Below are positions 1-7,766 of a DNA stretch of 18,804 bases, piece by piece. Positions within the stretch are counted from its first letter, which is position 1. Every line of letters starts with the position of its first letter. The stretch comes from UBA9653 sp014859835 (GTDB taxonomy: Archaea; Thermoplasmatota; Thermoplasmata; UBA10834): contig JACZKW010000093.1 of assembly GCA_014859835.1 (NCBI GenBank), positions 1 to 18,804 on the forward strand. The letters are read 5' to 3'. The notes under the pieces were generated by a model, which was not told the origin of the DNA, did not search any database, and saw only the letters and a list, made by a program, of their open reading frames with translations. Position numbers and translations under genes: made by a program.

Positions 1-95
1 TCGAACGACAGGTCGTGAGGATCAAGTGCAGGTACTGTGGCGCTCTCAACGACGACATCAGAAGGACCTGCGAGTCGTGCGGTGCGAATCTCTGA
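1..95 (+). CDS. C-terminal end of a zinc-ribbon protein (partial)
   Basis: Only the last 30 codons are in the window, read from base 3 to a TGA at 93-95. They contain two CxxC knuckles, CRYC and CESC, ending in CGANL, which is the usual form of a small C-terminal zinc ribbon seen on many archaeal regulatory or membrane proteins. The rest of the protein, and so its function, lies upstream of the window. The zinc-binding reading is secure from the four cysteines and their spacing; nothing more can be said about the role. Confidence 0.7.
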   Translation, partial: ERQVVRIKCRYCGALNDDIRRTCESCGANL

Positions 96-255
96 CGCTC
101 CACCTTCGGAAGTTCCGTATTAGGTATCACGGAAGAAGGCCCGTGGATGATGTATGAGAAAGAGCAACTCCATTGTCCGTAAGATGAGACCGGAAGAAAG
201 ACAGGGGGGTTGCGAGGGGTCACGAACCCTTCGCCGTGAGAAAAGCCAGGGGGCG

Positions 256-455
256 GAAATGCGAGAAGAAGAGGGTAAAAAGGAGTCTAGCTCGGCGCCA
301 ATTCTCCACGATAGAAACGAGCCGCCCTTGCGGGTTTGCATGTCGTACAACCTGAACCATCGATTTCACGAGGAAAGGCGATGAAAAAGTTTACATCCCG
401 GTACAAAAAGGCCCTGATTGAAGAATGGCCAGTCATTGCATTTCACCCACGGCTC
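256..455 (+). repeat. Dispersed intergenic repeat, copy A
   Basis: The core at 361-455 matches copy B at 12040-12134 in 93 of 95 positions. The two differences are C/A at about 398 and C/T at about 446. Weaker similarity extends upstream to about 256 through a purine-rich run, an AGCTCGGC box near 288, a GATAG...GAGCC box near 310-322 and a GTTTGCATGTCG box near 334. The identity covers both the 20 bases before the ATG and the start of the small ORF, so the conserved unit is larger than a coding segment. Confidence 0.85.
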
Positions 456-488
456 CCTGACATGTACAGACATGCCAGTCAAATCTGA
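381..488 (+). CDS. Small ORF in repeat copy A, 35 residues, unknown
   Basis: The frame opens with ATG at 381 after GAGG at a 7-base spacing, a plausible archaeal ribosome site. It begins MKKFTSRYKKALIEE and continues WPVIAFHPRL, then has a private 10-residue tail PDMYRHASQI before TGA. The first 25 residues are identical in the ORF at 12060, and the two base changes within them are both synonymous (CGG/AGG Arg, CAC/CAT His). No membrane segment or known domain is visible. It may be a real micropeptide, a precursor peptide, or simply a frame carried by a repeat; I do not recognise it. Confidence 0.35.
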   Translation: MKKFTSRYKKALIEEWPVIAFHPRLPDMYRHASQI

Positions 489-632
489 AGGCATATCCTG
501 CACTCTCGTCAGTGCATCCGATTCAAGTCCCGACCGGTCCAGTACAACGACACACCATAGGAGCGTTCATGTAAGTCCGCCGCAATCTAGCTTACCAGGG
601 AAGTGCCGTCAGTGAAAGGAATCAGGCTCAAC

Positions 633-2075
633 ATGAACTCGAGACTGAAAGTCCTGACCGATGACCAGGTAGACATGATACACGAAGCCTCTCTGAGAAT
701 ACTGGAGAGGACCGGCATCAGGTACGACAGCGAGGACGCAAGGAAGAGGCTTCTGAATGCGGGTGCTGCAGCTCATCCGACGAGGAAGGGAGTCATCACC
801 TTCCCTAGACCCATGGTCGAGGACGCGATCAGGAAGATAACTCATCGCAACATATTCCCTGCCCGGGACAGGAGATGGGATATCGAGTACGATGGGGAGC
901 ACTTGTTCCCATATGCAGGCGGAGGCGACCCAAAGATAATCGATCTTCAATCAGGTCGACCGAGGCCCTCGACCTACGAGGATGTTGAGATGGCAGCCAG
1001 GCTCGGCGACGCTCTCGAAAACAACCACCTCGCATCCAGCCTCGTCATGGCGAATGACGTCCCACCGGAGCTGCTGGTCCTGAAGACGATGGAGGCGACC
1101 CTGAAGAACTCAGGAAAGGCGGCCAGCGGATATGCCCCGAACAAGGAAACGGTCGATTTCCTCGTGAAGATGTGGGCCTGCGTTTCAGGAGGGGTCGAGG
1201 AGCTTCGGAAGAGGCCTTTGTTCAGCCTTGGCGGATCTCCCAGCAGTCCTCTCACGTTTTCAAACCATAATTGCGATGTCCTGTTGCGGAGCGTCGAGCA
1301 AGGGATCCCGTTCTATGTCATTCCTTGCCCGATCTGCGGGGAGACGGGACCAGTCACCCTGAGCGGGGCGTTGGCGCAGCAGAATGCGGAACAGTTCGGC
1401 GGCATCATGCTGGTGCAGACGATAACCACCAGCTTGCCCACGGTATACTCAGGCAGAGTCTGCATAATGGACCCCCGCTCGGGAAGGGACCTGTGGGGAG
1501 TCCCCGAGGAAGGACTTGTGTCTGCAGCCCTGGTTCAGATGGCTCGCAGATATGGGATGGTTTCCGACACCAACGGCATGTCATCCGATATCACCAGGTG
1601 GGACATGCAGATGGGGTTCGAGCAGATGATGACCGGCCTGATGCCGGCCATGGCTGGAGCGGAAAGCATCTCCGGTCTCGGCAGTGGGTGGGAGGGTGCT
1701 AGCAGTCTCGAGATGATGGTCATAAACAACGAAGTCTTCAACGATATCGCGAGGATCATGCGCGGGATCCGTGTCGATGAAGGGGGTCTCGCGATAGATC
1801 TGATAGACAAGGTGGGACACATGGGCAACTTCCTCGCCGAACCTCATACGATGGACAACATCCGCAAGGGGGAGTTACGGGTTTCGCCGCTTTGGGACAA
1901 GCGGAGTTCAGATAGAGTAGCGAAAGAAGGCTTCAAGCCGATTCGGGATACTGCCAAAGACCATGTCCGCAGACTGCTTCAGGAGCACGAGCCGGAACCA
2001 CTGGACAGGGATGTGGAGAGCGGGGTCAATCAAGTCATCAAAGAGGCTGCCAAGGTGTTTCTCGGGAGACACTAG
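633..2075 (+). CDS. MttB-family trimethylamine-type methyltransferase, non-pyrrolysine (paralogue a)
   Basis: The product (480 residues from ATG 633) has the length and sequence style of the MttB superfamily, which moves a methyl group from trimethylamine or a quaternary amine such as glycine betaine to a corrinoid protein. It opens with the family's LxVLTDDQVDMIHEASLRILERTGI segment (about residues 5-27) and keeps blocks such as ALAQQNAEQFGGIM and a conserved C-terminal helix. The frame is complete with no internal UAG, so it lacks the pyrrolysine of true trimethylamine MttB; its substrate is unknown. GTG at 603 or 612 are alternative starts; ATG 633 gives the family-like short N-terminus. 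It is clearly more distant from paralogues b and c than they are from each other. It is cytoplasmic. No corrinoid protein gene is adjacent. Confidence 0.88.
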   Translation: MNSRLKVLTDDQVDMIHEASLRILERTGIRYDSEDARKRLLNAGAAAHPTRKGVITFPRPMVEDAIRKITHRNIFPARDRRWDIEYDGEHLFPYAGGGDPKIIDLQSGRPRPSTYEDVEMAARLGDALENNHLASSLVMANDVPPELLVLKTMEATLKNSGKAASGYAPNKETVDFLVKMWACVSGGVEELRKRPLFSLGGSPSSPLTFSNHNCDVLLRSVEQGIPFYVIPCPICGETGPVTLSGALAQQNAEQFGGIMLVQTITTSLPTVYSGRVCIMDPRSGRDLWGVPEEGLVSAALVQMARRYGMVSDTNGMSSDITRWDMQMGFEQMMTGLMPAMAGAESISGLGSGWEGASSLEMMVINNEVFNDIARIMRGIRVDEGGLAIDLIDKVGHMGNFLAEPHTMDNIRKGELRVSPLWDKRSSDRVAKEGFKPIRDTAKDHVRRLLQEHEPEPLDRDVESGVNQVIKEAAKVFLGRH

Positions 2076-2229
2076 CCGCGTCGTGTCTACCGGCTTCGGC
2101 ATCAGACCTGAATACCATTGAACAAGGAAAGAAAGGAGGAATCAAGCTCGATGCTGAAATCGTGAGATCGACTTCTAGCCAGCAGCATAAGCTCGAACCC
2201 CAAGCTGAGAAGAGACAGCCAGACCCGTC
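2076..2229. repeat. Convergent intergenic spacer with degenerate repeat copy D
   Basis: Between two converging methyltransferase genes lies a purine-rich run (2121-2141), then AATCAAGCTCGATGCTGAAATC and a TAGCCAG box near 2175-2181. This resembles the 5' half of repeat copy C (AATCCAGCTCGGCATTAAAATC then TAGCCAG). Read on the minus strand the purine run becomes a T/C-rich tract just after the stop codon of the minus-strand gene, which could serve as an archaeal oligo-T terminator. Confidence 0.45.
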
Positions 2230-3681
2230 TCAGTAACCGTAGGTCTTGGACTCCTTCTTGATGTACTCCTCTATCTCGGCTGTGATACCTTTGTCCATGG
2301 GCACTGGCTCGTGCTCCTTCAGTATCTTCTTCGCCTTCTCCCTCGCGACCGCGGTGATGTCCTTCGAACCGGTCTTCAGCCACGAATCCATCGACCTGCG
2401 GTCAAGCAGCGTCGTGAGGAAGTGCTCGTTCCTGAAGTGCTTCGCTGTGAAGAGCGTGCCGAGGAAACTGGCGTTCGGCCCAGCGTTGCAGATCTCATCG
2501 ACCGCAAGCGTTTCCTCTGTGACCTTGATGCCGCCCAATATCCTCGAGACCATGCCGGCAATCTCATTGTCAATCACGAGCTTCTCGTAAGATATCGTTA
2601 TGCTGCCCTCAAGGGAGCCGCAGGCGTCGTAGATGAAGTTCATGCCGGCGAGGCCAGCCATGAGCATGTTAGTCGCTGTCTCCAGCCCCGCCTGGGCGTC
2701 AAGAGTCTTGGAGTCGGAATTGCCGCCCGTGCCCCTGCGCGGGAGCCCGTAGTACCTGCCCAACTGACCTGTTGCGATGTTTAGCAGGCCGACTTCTGGC
2801 CCTCCTAGGGCAGTCGCCCCCGTTCTCATGTCCAGCGCCGCTGAGACCGTCCCGTAGAGCACAGGGGCCCCCGCGTTCGCGAGCTCAGAGATCATGATTC
2901 CGGAGAGGACCTCTGCGTTCTGTTGCACAAGTAGTCCTGCGAGGGTCGCTGGTGCAGTGCCGCCAGCCAGCGCTTCGGGAGCATAGATCATCGGTTGCTT
3001 GTACTTCGCGTAGACTAGAGCCCCCTCGACAGCATCTTTGGAATGTTGCATCGGGCTGACGGGGTTGGTGAAGCCAAGGAGGCATGGCTTCTTCATCAGC
3101 TCCTCGGTGTCGCCCCTGAGAATCGATGCCATATCGATTGTTTCCTGGGCCTTCTTCCCGCCGTGGCTCCACCCGTCCGTGGTCTTGCCTGAGTTCTTCC
3201 AGTCCTCCAGGATCACGTGCATGTGGTACAGATCGCCTGGGACGTCGGACGGTGTTACATTCATGATATTCATGTGGATGTTCTCCAGCGCGTCGACGAG
3301 CCTGGCAAGGTCCCCGACATCTTTCAACTTCCCCAGCCTTATTCTGCCATCGAGGTCATGCACCTTCACAGCCAGACCAGCAGATCCGAAGTGGACGTTG
3401 TTCCCGGCCATGTTGAGGACGTAGTCCGGATCCCTTCCGTAGAGCTTGAACTCCCGTGGGGCCTTCCGGATGGTCTCCTTGAGGAGGCTCTCCGAGATGC
3501 GCACCATCATCGTCTTCTCATCGACCTCAGCTCCTGCATCCTTGAAGAGCTTCAGAGCCGTTGACTCCCAGATCTTCACGCCCAATCTCTGAAGGACTTC
3601 GACTGTAGCGCCGTGGATCTTGTCCAGGTCGTCACGAGAAAGGATTTCGAGCTGACCGCCAACTAGTTCCTTTAATTGCAC
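2230..3681 (-). CDS. MttB-family methyltransferase, non-pyrrolysine (paralogue b)
   Basis: A complete 483-residue MttB-superfamily protein, against about 495 for classical MttB. It begins MQLKELVGGQLEILSRDDLD and has family blocks at GFTNPVSPMQHSK, LVQQNAEVLSGIMIS, GPEVGLLNIATGQLGRYYG and GGNSDSKTLDAQAG. The expected role is corrinoid-dependent demethylation of a methylated amine in the cytoplasm. There is no in-frame UAG, so pyrrolysine is not used; known non-pyrrolysine relatives include glycine-betaine methyltransferase MtgB, but the substrate here cannot be read. Start is GTG at 3681, fixed by a strong ribosome site GGGAGGT (3690-3696 region) 7 bases upstream. It is transcribed divergently from the transporter operon across an 80-140 base promoter region and is a close paralogue of the gene at 8695-10170. 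Confidence 0.9.
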   Translation of the reverse strand: MQLKELVGGQLEILSRDDLDKIHGATVEVLQRLGVKIWESTALKLFKDAGAEVDEKTMMVRISESLLKETIRKAPREFKLYGRDPDYVLNMAGNNVHFGSAGLAVKVHDLDGRIRLGKLKDVGDLARLVDALENIHMNIMNVTPSDVPGDLYHMHVILEDWKNSGKTTDGWSHGGKKAQETIDMASILRGDTEELMKKPCLLGFTNPVSPMQHSKDAVEGALVYAKYKQPMIYAPEALAGGTAPATLAGLLVQQNAEVLSGIMISELANAGAPVLYGTVSAALDMRTGATALGGPEVGLLNIATGQLGRYYGLPRRGTGGNSDSKTLDAQAGLETATNMLMAGLAGMNFIYDACGSLEGSITISYEKLVIDNEIAGMVSRILGGIKVTEETLAVDEICNAGPNASFLGTLFTAKHFRNEHFLTTLLDRRSMDSWLKTGSKDITAVAREKAKKILKEHEPVPMDKGITAEIEEYIKKESKTYGY

Positions 3682-3821
3682 GACAGATACCTCCCGCAGT
3701 TAACCCCGAAACAAAATTCACATATATATGTGTTGCTAGTGACGATAGGAAATTATTTATAATGAAAAATCATTTCAGCTCCAGCTGTGTTCCTCAGGGA
3801 GGCAGCAGGGGGATTAGGTTA
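3682..3821. promoter_or_regulatory. Divergent promoter of methyltransferase b and the transporter operon
   Basis: Two AT-rich elements face opposite ways. On the minus strand, the 14-base perfect palindrome CACATATATATGTG (3719-3732) contains a TATA box placed about 40 bases before the GTG at 3681, with GCGGGAGGT as ribosome site at 3689-3697. On the plus strand, AAATTATTTATAAT (about 3750-3762) is a TATA box that would start transcription near 3780. The palindrome may also be a regulator site shared by both genes. TATA assignments are by eye. Confidence 0.6.
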
Positions 3822-6620
3822 GTGCTTGAGTCAGTTTCTTCAGACTTGTTTTGTAAAAGCAGATTTCACGGTCTCGCGTCCATCTCGATTGCGATATGCA
3901 TGTTGCTCTTGGCGTTGACAACATTTGTTGCGACAGCTCCGTCCGTTGATGCCGCTGAGGACCCATATATCCAGTACAGAGTGGGAACGATGTCTGGGGT
4001 GGACACGTTCAACCCGTTCTCCATGACATCCGGCACTTCTTGGTCGGTCGCGCACATGATGTATGAGTTCCTTTACGCAGTAGGTCCGCAGATGGGGGAA
4101 TGCCCGCAACTCGCTGTGTCGCATGAAATGAGCCCAGATGGATTGGTTTGGACTTACTATCTTGCAGAGGATTCGTACTTCCATGACGGGGTGCAGGTAA
4201 CGGCACACGACGTCGCGTTCACTTTCAACATGATTATGAATGGTGGGAAGCAGACCGCGCTTTACAGCGGCTACATCGAAGGATTCGTGTCTGTAGTAGC
4301 CACAGACGATTTCACAGTCCAGATCACGCTGGCAGAACCGAAGGCCACGATGCTGGGGCTGATAGTCCCAATCCTTCCAGAGCATATCTGGAGCGACATA
4401 GAGGCTGATGGCGTGATCAAGACCGTAGAATATTTTCAAGACACCGAGTACTTCCCGGATGGACCCGTCGGCTCAGGCCCATTGGTTCTATCGGAGTACT
4501 CTCTGATTGAGGATTTCGTCCGACTTCTCGCTCATGAGCAGTACCACCAACATGAGGGACTCGACACCAATAGAATCAACGTCGACGAGGTTCTGTTAGT
4601 CATATACGAGAATGAACAGCTGATGACTGCCGATCTTCAGACCGGGGAAATCGATGCGATTACCGGCGTACCGCCGTTAGTTTGGGAGACCGTACTCGGG
4701 TACGATGATATCGAGGGGCAGGCCCCGACGGCGCATATCTTGGAGGAATTCGGGTTCAACTGTGCGTCCCAGGAGTGGCGAGAGTCCTTCAACGAGGCAA
4801 CTGGTGAGCCGAACTTCCCTGACGCTTCGACCAATTACGAGACCTGCAATCTGTCGGTCAGACGGGCGATGACGATGGCTACGGACGTCCCGTTTATCGC
4901 TGAAGAGATCCATCAGGGTTTGGCAGTGGCGGCCGATTCACTGATACCGACCGCAACGCCGTTCTGGCATTACGATGTCCCAGAGGAGGAGTATTATCAT
5001 TTCAACATAGAAGCTGCTAACGAACTCCTGAACGTGTCGGGATACCATCAGTTCGATGGTAGCGATTTTGGATTCGCCGGAGTCAGAGAGAACGAGAGTA
5101 GCGGTGCCAGACTGGAGTTCGATTTCTACGTCATTCGCTCGATAGACATTGACGAGCTGACTGCCCAGCAGATGCAGATCTGGTGGGAGCAGATTGGCGT
5201 GAAAGTCAACATAATTCAGGTTTCCGAGGGGGTGCTGTATGGCATATGGTTCAACATGCAATACGACTTGTTCATCTGGAGCTGGTGGCCCGACGTCGAC
5301 CCGACCTTCCTTCTGTCGGTGCTGACCACGGATGAGATACCGACGAGCCATACCGACACTACGGCGTGGTCCGATGCGTTCTACTCGAACCCTGAGTACG
5401 ACCAGATGTATCTAGATCAACAGAAGTTGATGGATCCGGACGAGCGGCAGGCGATGGTCTTCGAGATGCAGCGGATCGCGTACAGAGACTGTCCGTACAT
5501 CTGCCTAGTGTATCCGGCCAGCCTGGTTGCCTACCGGACGGACAAGTACGAGAACTTCCCCGACATGGAAGTTAACTCCGGTATCAGTCCCAGTTCGTTC
5601 TGGTACTACTTCGAGATTACGCTTATCGGCGGTACTACAGCAAACGAGTCACCATACAACGTGGATGCCGGAGATGATGTGAGCACATATGTCGGCGAAG
5701 AGCAGACGTTCCACGGCTCTGCAGAGGACCTGGAGAGCTCTCAAGATGAGCTGAACTGGACTTGGACCATTGACGAGTCCGGCGAGACAACGACGCTGTA
5801 CGGGCAGACCATTAAATACACCTTCGACAACGCCGGGACCTTCGATGTCACTCTGAGCGTGACGGATCCAGAAGGATTGAGTTCTTCGGACTCGCTCACG
5901 GTCACCGTTCAGGAGGTACCCGAAGAAGGATTGGGATGGATTACGGGGTATGTGACGGACACCACTGGTGAGCCGATTGAGGGGGCGCTGGTGAGCCTCA
6001 ACGACACAGACCAATACGAGAACGTCGATGTACTGGGGTTGTACAACATTGCTGTTGTGCCAGGCACCTATGAGATCGTTGCGAGCGCAAATGGCTACTC
6101 GGACGAGACAGCAAGTGTAAGTGTCGAGGCGGAAGTCGTCTCATGGTCGAACTTCACATTGGGAGTAACCTCGGGCTCGGTCACGGGACAAGTCCTGGAC
6201 TCCGCGACTGAGGAACCTGTTGCGGATGCTTTGGTGAAGCTGTATATACCAGGCGAAGAGAGCGCGTCGTATTCGAAGAAGACCGATGGCAATGGCTCCT
6301 TCGAAATCCTCCTGGTCGACGAAGGCACCTATGAGGTCGTGGTCAGCAAGACGGGATTCGAAACGAACGACACGGTGGAAGTCGCTGTGACTGCTGGAGA
6401 GGACGCGAGCTTGGTCATCTACCTGACGGCAGATAAGAAGGGCGGATTGAGCACCACTGGAATCGCCGTGATAGCGGCACTCGCGATCATTGCTGCGGTC
6501 GCAGCTGTGGCTCTTCTCCTGAAGCGAAAGAAGGGCTCGGAGCCGGAACTCGGACTCCCTGAAGGGGACAAACCGGTTCCCGAGCAGGCGGAAGAGCCGC
6601 CAGAACCTCCAGAGGTGTAG
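3822..6620 (+). CDS. Oligopeptide/dipeptide ABC transporter substrate-binding protein with C-terminal surface stalk
   Basis: This is an SBP family 5 protein that captures peptides or similar solutes outside the cell. The order is: exported signal with a hydrophobic run (SISIAICMLLLALTTFVA), SBP_bac_5 domain (about 4000-5630), one PKD-type domain (about 5645-5915, YTFDNAGTFDVTLSVTD), two carboxypeptidase-regulatory-like beta domains (about 5930-6165 and 6172-6425, each GxVxDxxxxEPxxxALV), a membrane helix (about 6450-6515) and a KRKK stop followed by a Pro/Glu-rich tail. The first ATG (3762) lies inside the likely TATA box, so GTG 3822, preceded by GGGGGATTAGG, is preferred; it shortens the long pre-signal segment. 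TTG 3846 is also possible. It is the first gene of an operon with two permeases. The product is 932 residues, much longer than the usual 500-600. Confidence 0.9.
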   Translation: MLESVSSDLFCKSRFHGLASISIAICMLLLALTTFVATAPSVDAAEDPYIQYRVGTMSGVDTFNPFSMTSGTSWSVAHMMYEFLYAVGPQMGECPQLAVSHEMSPDGLVWTYYLAEDSYFHDGVQVTAHDVAFTFNMIMNGGKQTALYSGYIEGFVSVVATDDFTVQITLAEPKATMLGLIVPILPEHIWSDIEADGVIKTVEYFQDTEYFPDGPVGSGPLVLSEYSLIEDFVRLLAHEQYHQHEGLDTNRINVDEVLLVIYENEQLMTADLQTGEIDAITGVPPLVWETVLGYDDIEGQAPTAHILEEFGFNCASQEWRESFNEATGEPNFPDASTNYETCNLSVRRAMTMATDVPFIAEEIHQGLAVAADSLIPTATPFWHYDVPEEEYYHFNIEAANELLNVSGYHQFDGSDFGFAGVRENESSGARLEFDFYVIRSIDIDELTAQQMQIWWEQIGVKVNIIQVSEGVLYGIWFNMQYDLFIWSWWPDVDPTFLLSVLTTDEIPTSHTDTTAWSDAFYSNPEYDQMYLDQQKLMDPDERQAMVFEMQRIAYRDCPYICLVYPASLVAYRTDKYENFPDMEVNSGISPSSFWYYFEITLIGGTTANESPYNVDAGDDVSTYVGEEQTFHGSAEDLESSQDELNWTWTIDESGETTTLYGQTIKYTFDNAGTFDVTLSVTDPEGLSSSDSLTVTVQEVPEEGLGWITGYVTDTTGEPIEGALVSLNDTDQYENVDVLGLYNIAVVPGTYEIVASANGYSDETASVSVEAEVVSWSNFTLGVTSGSVTGQVLDSATEEPVADALVKLYIPGEESASYSKKTDGNGSFEILLVDEGTYEVVVSKTGFETNDTVEVAVTAGEDASLVIYLTADKKGGLSTTGIAVIAALAIIAAVAAVALLLKRKKGSEPELGLPEGDKPVPEQAEEPPEPPEV

Positions 6621-6713
6621 GATCTGAAATACACGTGCAAACCCTTTCCCTTCGACTATTCCGGAACATAGCGACGTTGCGGGCGTAGCTGGCTTGAAGA
6701 GTTGGGACGACAC

Positions 6714-7697
6714 ATGAAGAGTTTCAGACGAATAGTGCTAGGGAAGGTACTCAGCTCGTTTGTCACGTTACTCATTGTGATCGTCCTAAACTTCATACTC
6801 TTTCGGATGATGCCAGGGGACCCGCTGAAGTTCATGGTTCCGAGCAACCCAGGGATTCCCGAAGAATACTTGCAGGGGTTAATCGATAAATACGGTCTGC
6901 ACGAACCATTGTCCAAGCAGTTCATCATCTACTTCAAGGGCGTCTGGGTTCTTGACTTCGGCGATTCGTTCGGCCACCCGAACACTCTAGCGATGGACCT
7001 TGTCTTAGACTACATGGTGTGGACACTGCTCCTTGTCGGCATCGCCTCGATATTCATGATTGTGATTGGCATGCTTATCGGAATTGTGGCGGCATGGAAG
7101 CGGGGCAGCCTGTTCGACACGGGTTCTCTCGCATTCTCGCTGTTCTTCTACGCCATGCCAACCTTCTGGCTCGCCATGATGATGGTAATGCTGTTCTCGA
7201 AGACTTGGAACATCTTGCCGGGATCCAGAGCGCTTGAGCTAGGAGAGACTTTCAGCTGGACCTTCTATTCCATCATAGATGTTATGGAGCATCTGGTGCT
7301 ACCTGTAACCACTCTAGTTCTCGTGTACATAGCGACGTTTTCGCTCCTGATTCGCGGCGCTCTGTCGGATGTGATGACGGAGGACTACATAAACACGGCA
7401 AGAGCGAAAGGGCTGCCCGAAAGGGCGGTGTTGAAGGATCATGCGGTCCCAAACGCGATGTTGCCGATGATTGCGCTGATTGCACTCACCATCGCCTACA
7501 TCGTCGGCGGAGCGTTCATGGTGGAGTGGGTGTTCGGATATCCAGGAGTGGGGTGGTTGACGATAGACGCCGTCATGCATCAGGACTGGGCCGTTCTCCA
7601 GGCTGCGTTCTTCCTGATAGCCGTGGCGGTCATAATCGCCAATTTCCTCGCGGATGTTGCTATGGTCTACCTCGACCCACGAGTCGTGCTGGGGTGA
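6714..7697 (+). CDS. dppB: Oligopeptide ABC transporter permease, DppB/OppB type
   Basis: An inner (cytoplasmic) membrane permease of about 327 residues, typical for DppB. It shows the family N-terminus RxVLGKVLSSFVTLLIVIVLNF and RMMPGDPL, several membrane helices, and the EAA loop that docks the ATPase (around residues 221-247, YINTARAKGLPERAVLKDHAVPNAMLP). It ends in YLDPRVVLG, a classic DppB end. ATG 6714 is chosen over TTG 6702 because MKSFRR directly precedes the first helix. It lies 93 bases after the binding-protein gene and 69 bases before the second permease on the same strand, which suggests one operon. The transported solute is inferred only from the family. Confidence 0.92.
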   Translation: MKSFRRIVLGKVLSSFVTLLIVIVLNFILFRMMPGDPLKFMVPSNPGIPEEYLQGLIDKYGLHEPLSKQFIIYFKGVWVLDFGDSFGHPNTLAMDLVLDYMVWTLLLVGIASIFMIVIGMLIGIVAAWKRGSLFDTGSLAFSLFFYAMPTFWLAMMMVMLFSKTWNILPGSRALELGETFSWTFYSIIDVMEHLVLPVTTLVLVYIATFSLLIRGALSDVMTEDYINTARAKGLPERAVLKDHAVPNAMLPMIALIALTIAYIVGGAFMVEWVFGYPGVGWLTIDAVMHQDWAVLQAAFFLIAVAVIIANFLADVAMVYLDPRVVLG

Positions 7698-7766
7698 TTT
7701 GAAACGGTTAACAGGCCAAACGGAGAACGGATAGACAGAGAAGCGACCCTGGCCAGATTAGCAGGA

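Larger units (their letters stand above)
96..632. other. Intergenic region holding repeat copy A
   Basis: This 537-base stretch separates the zinc-ribbon gene from the first methyltransferase gene. It carries a purine-rich run near 256-285, repeat copy A and its small ORF (381-488), and a small hairpin with arms TGCACT and AGTGCA at 499-516. I see no convincing TATA box for the downstream gene and no tRNA. Other open frames here look like chance frames. Confidence 0.6.

Noticed and set aside
510..545. tRNA-like piece GATTCAAGTCCCGACCGGTCCA near repeat copy A
   Set aside because: The bases around TTCAAGT do not pair as a T-stem and no matching acceptor or anticodon arms lie upstream.
6141..6713. 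190-residue open frame on the minus strand
   Set aside because: It is antisense to the stalk and anchor of the binding protein; low-complexity composition and no motif.
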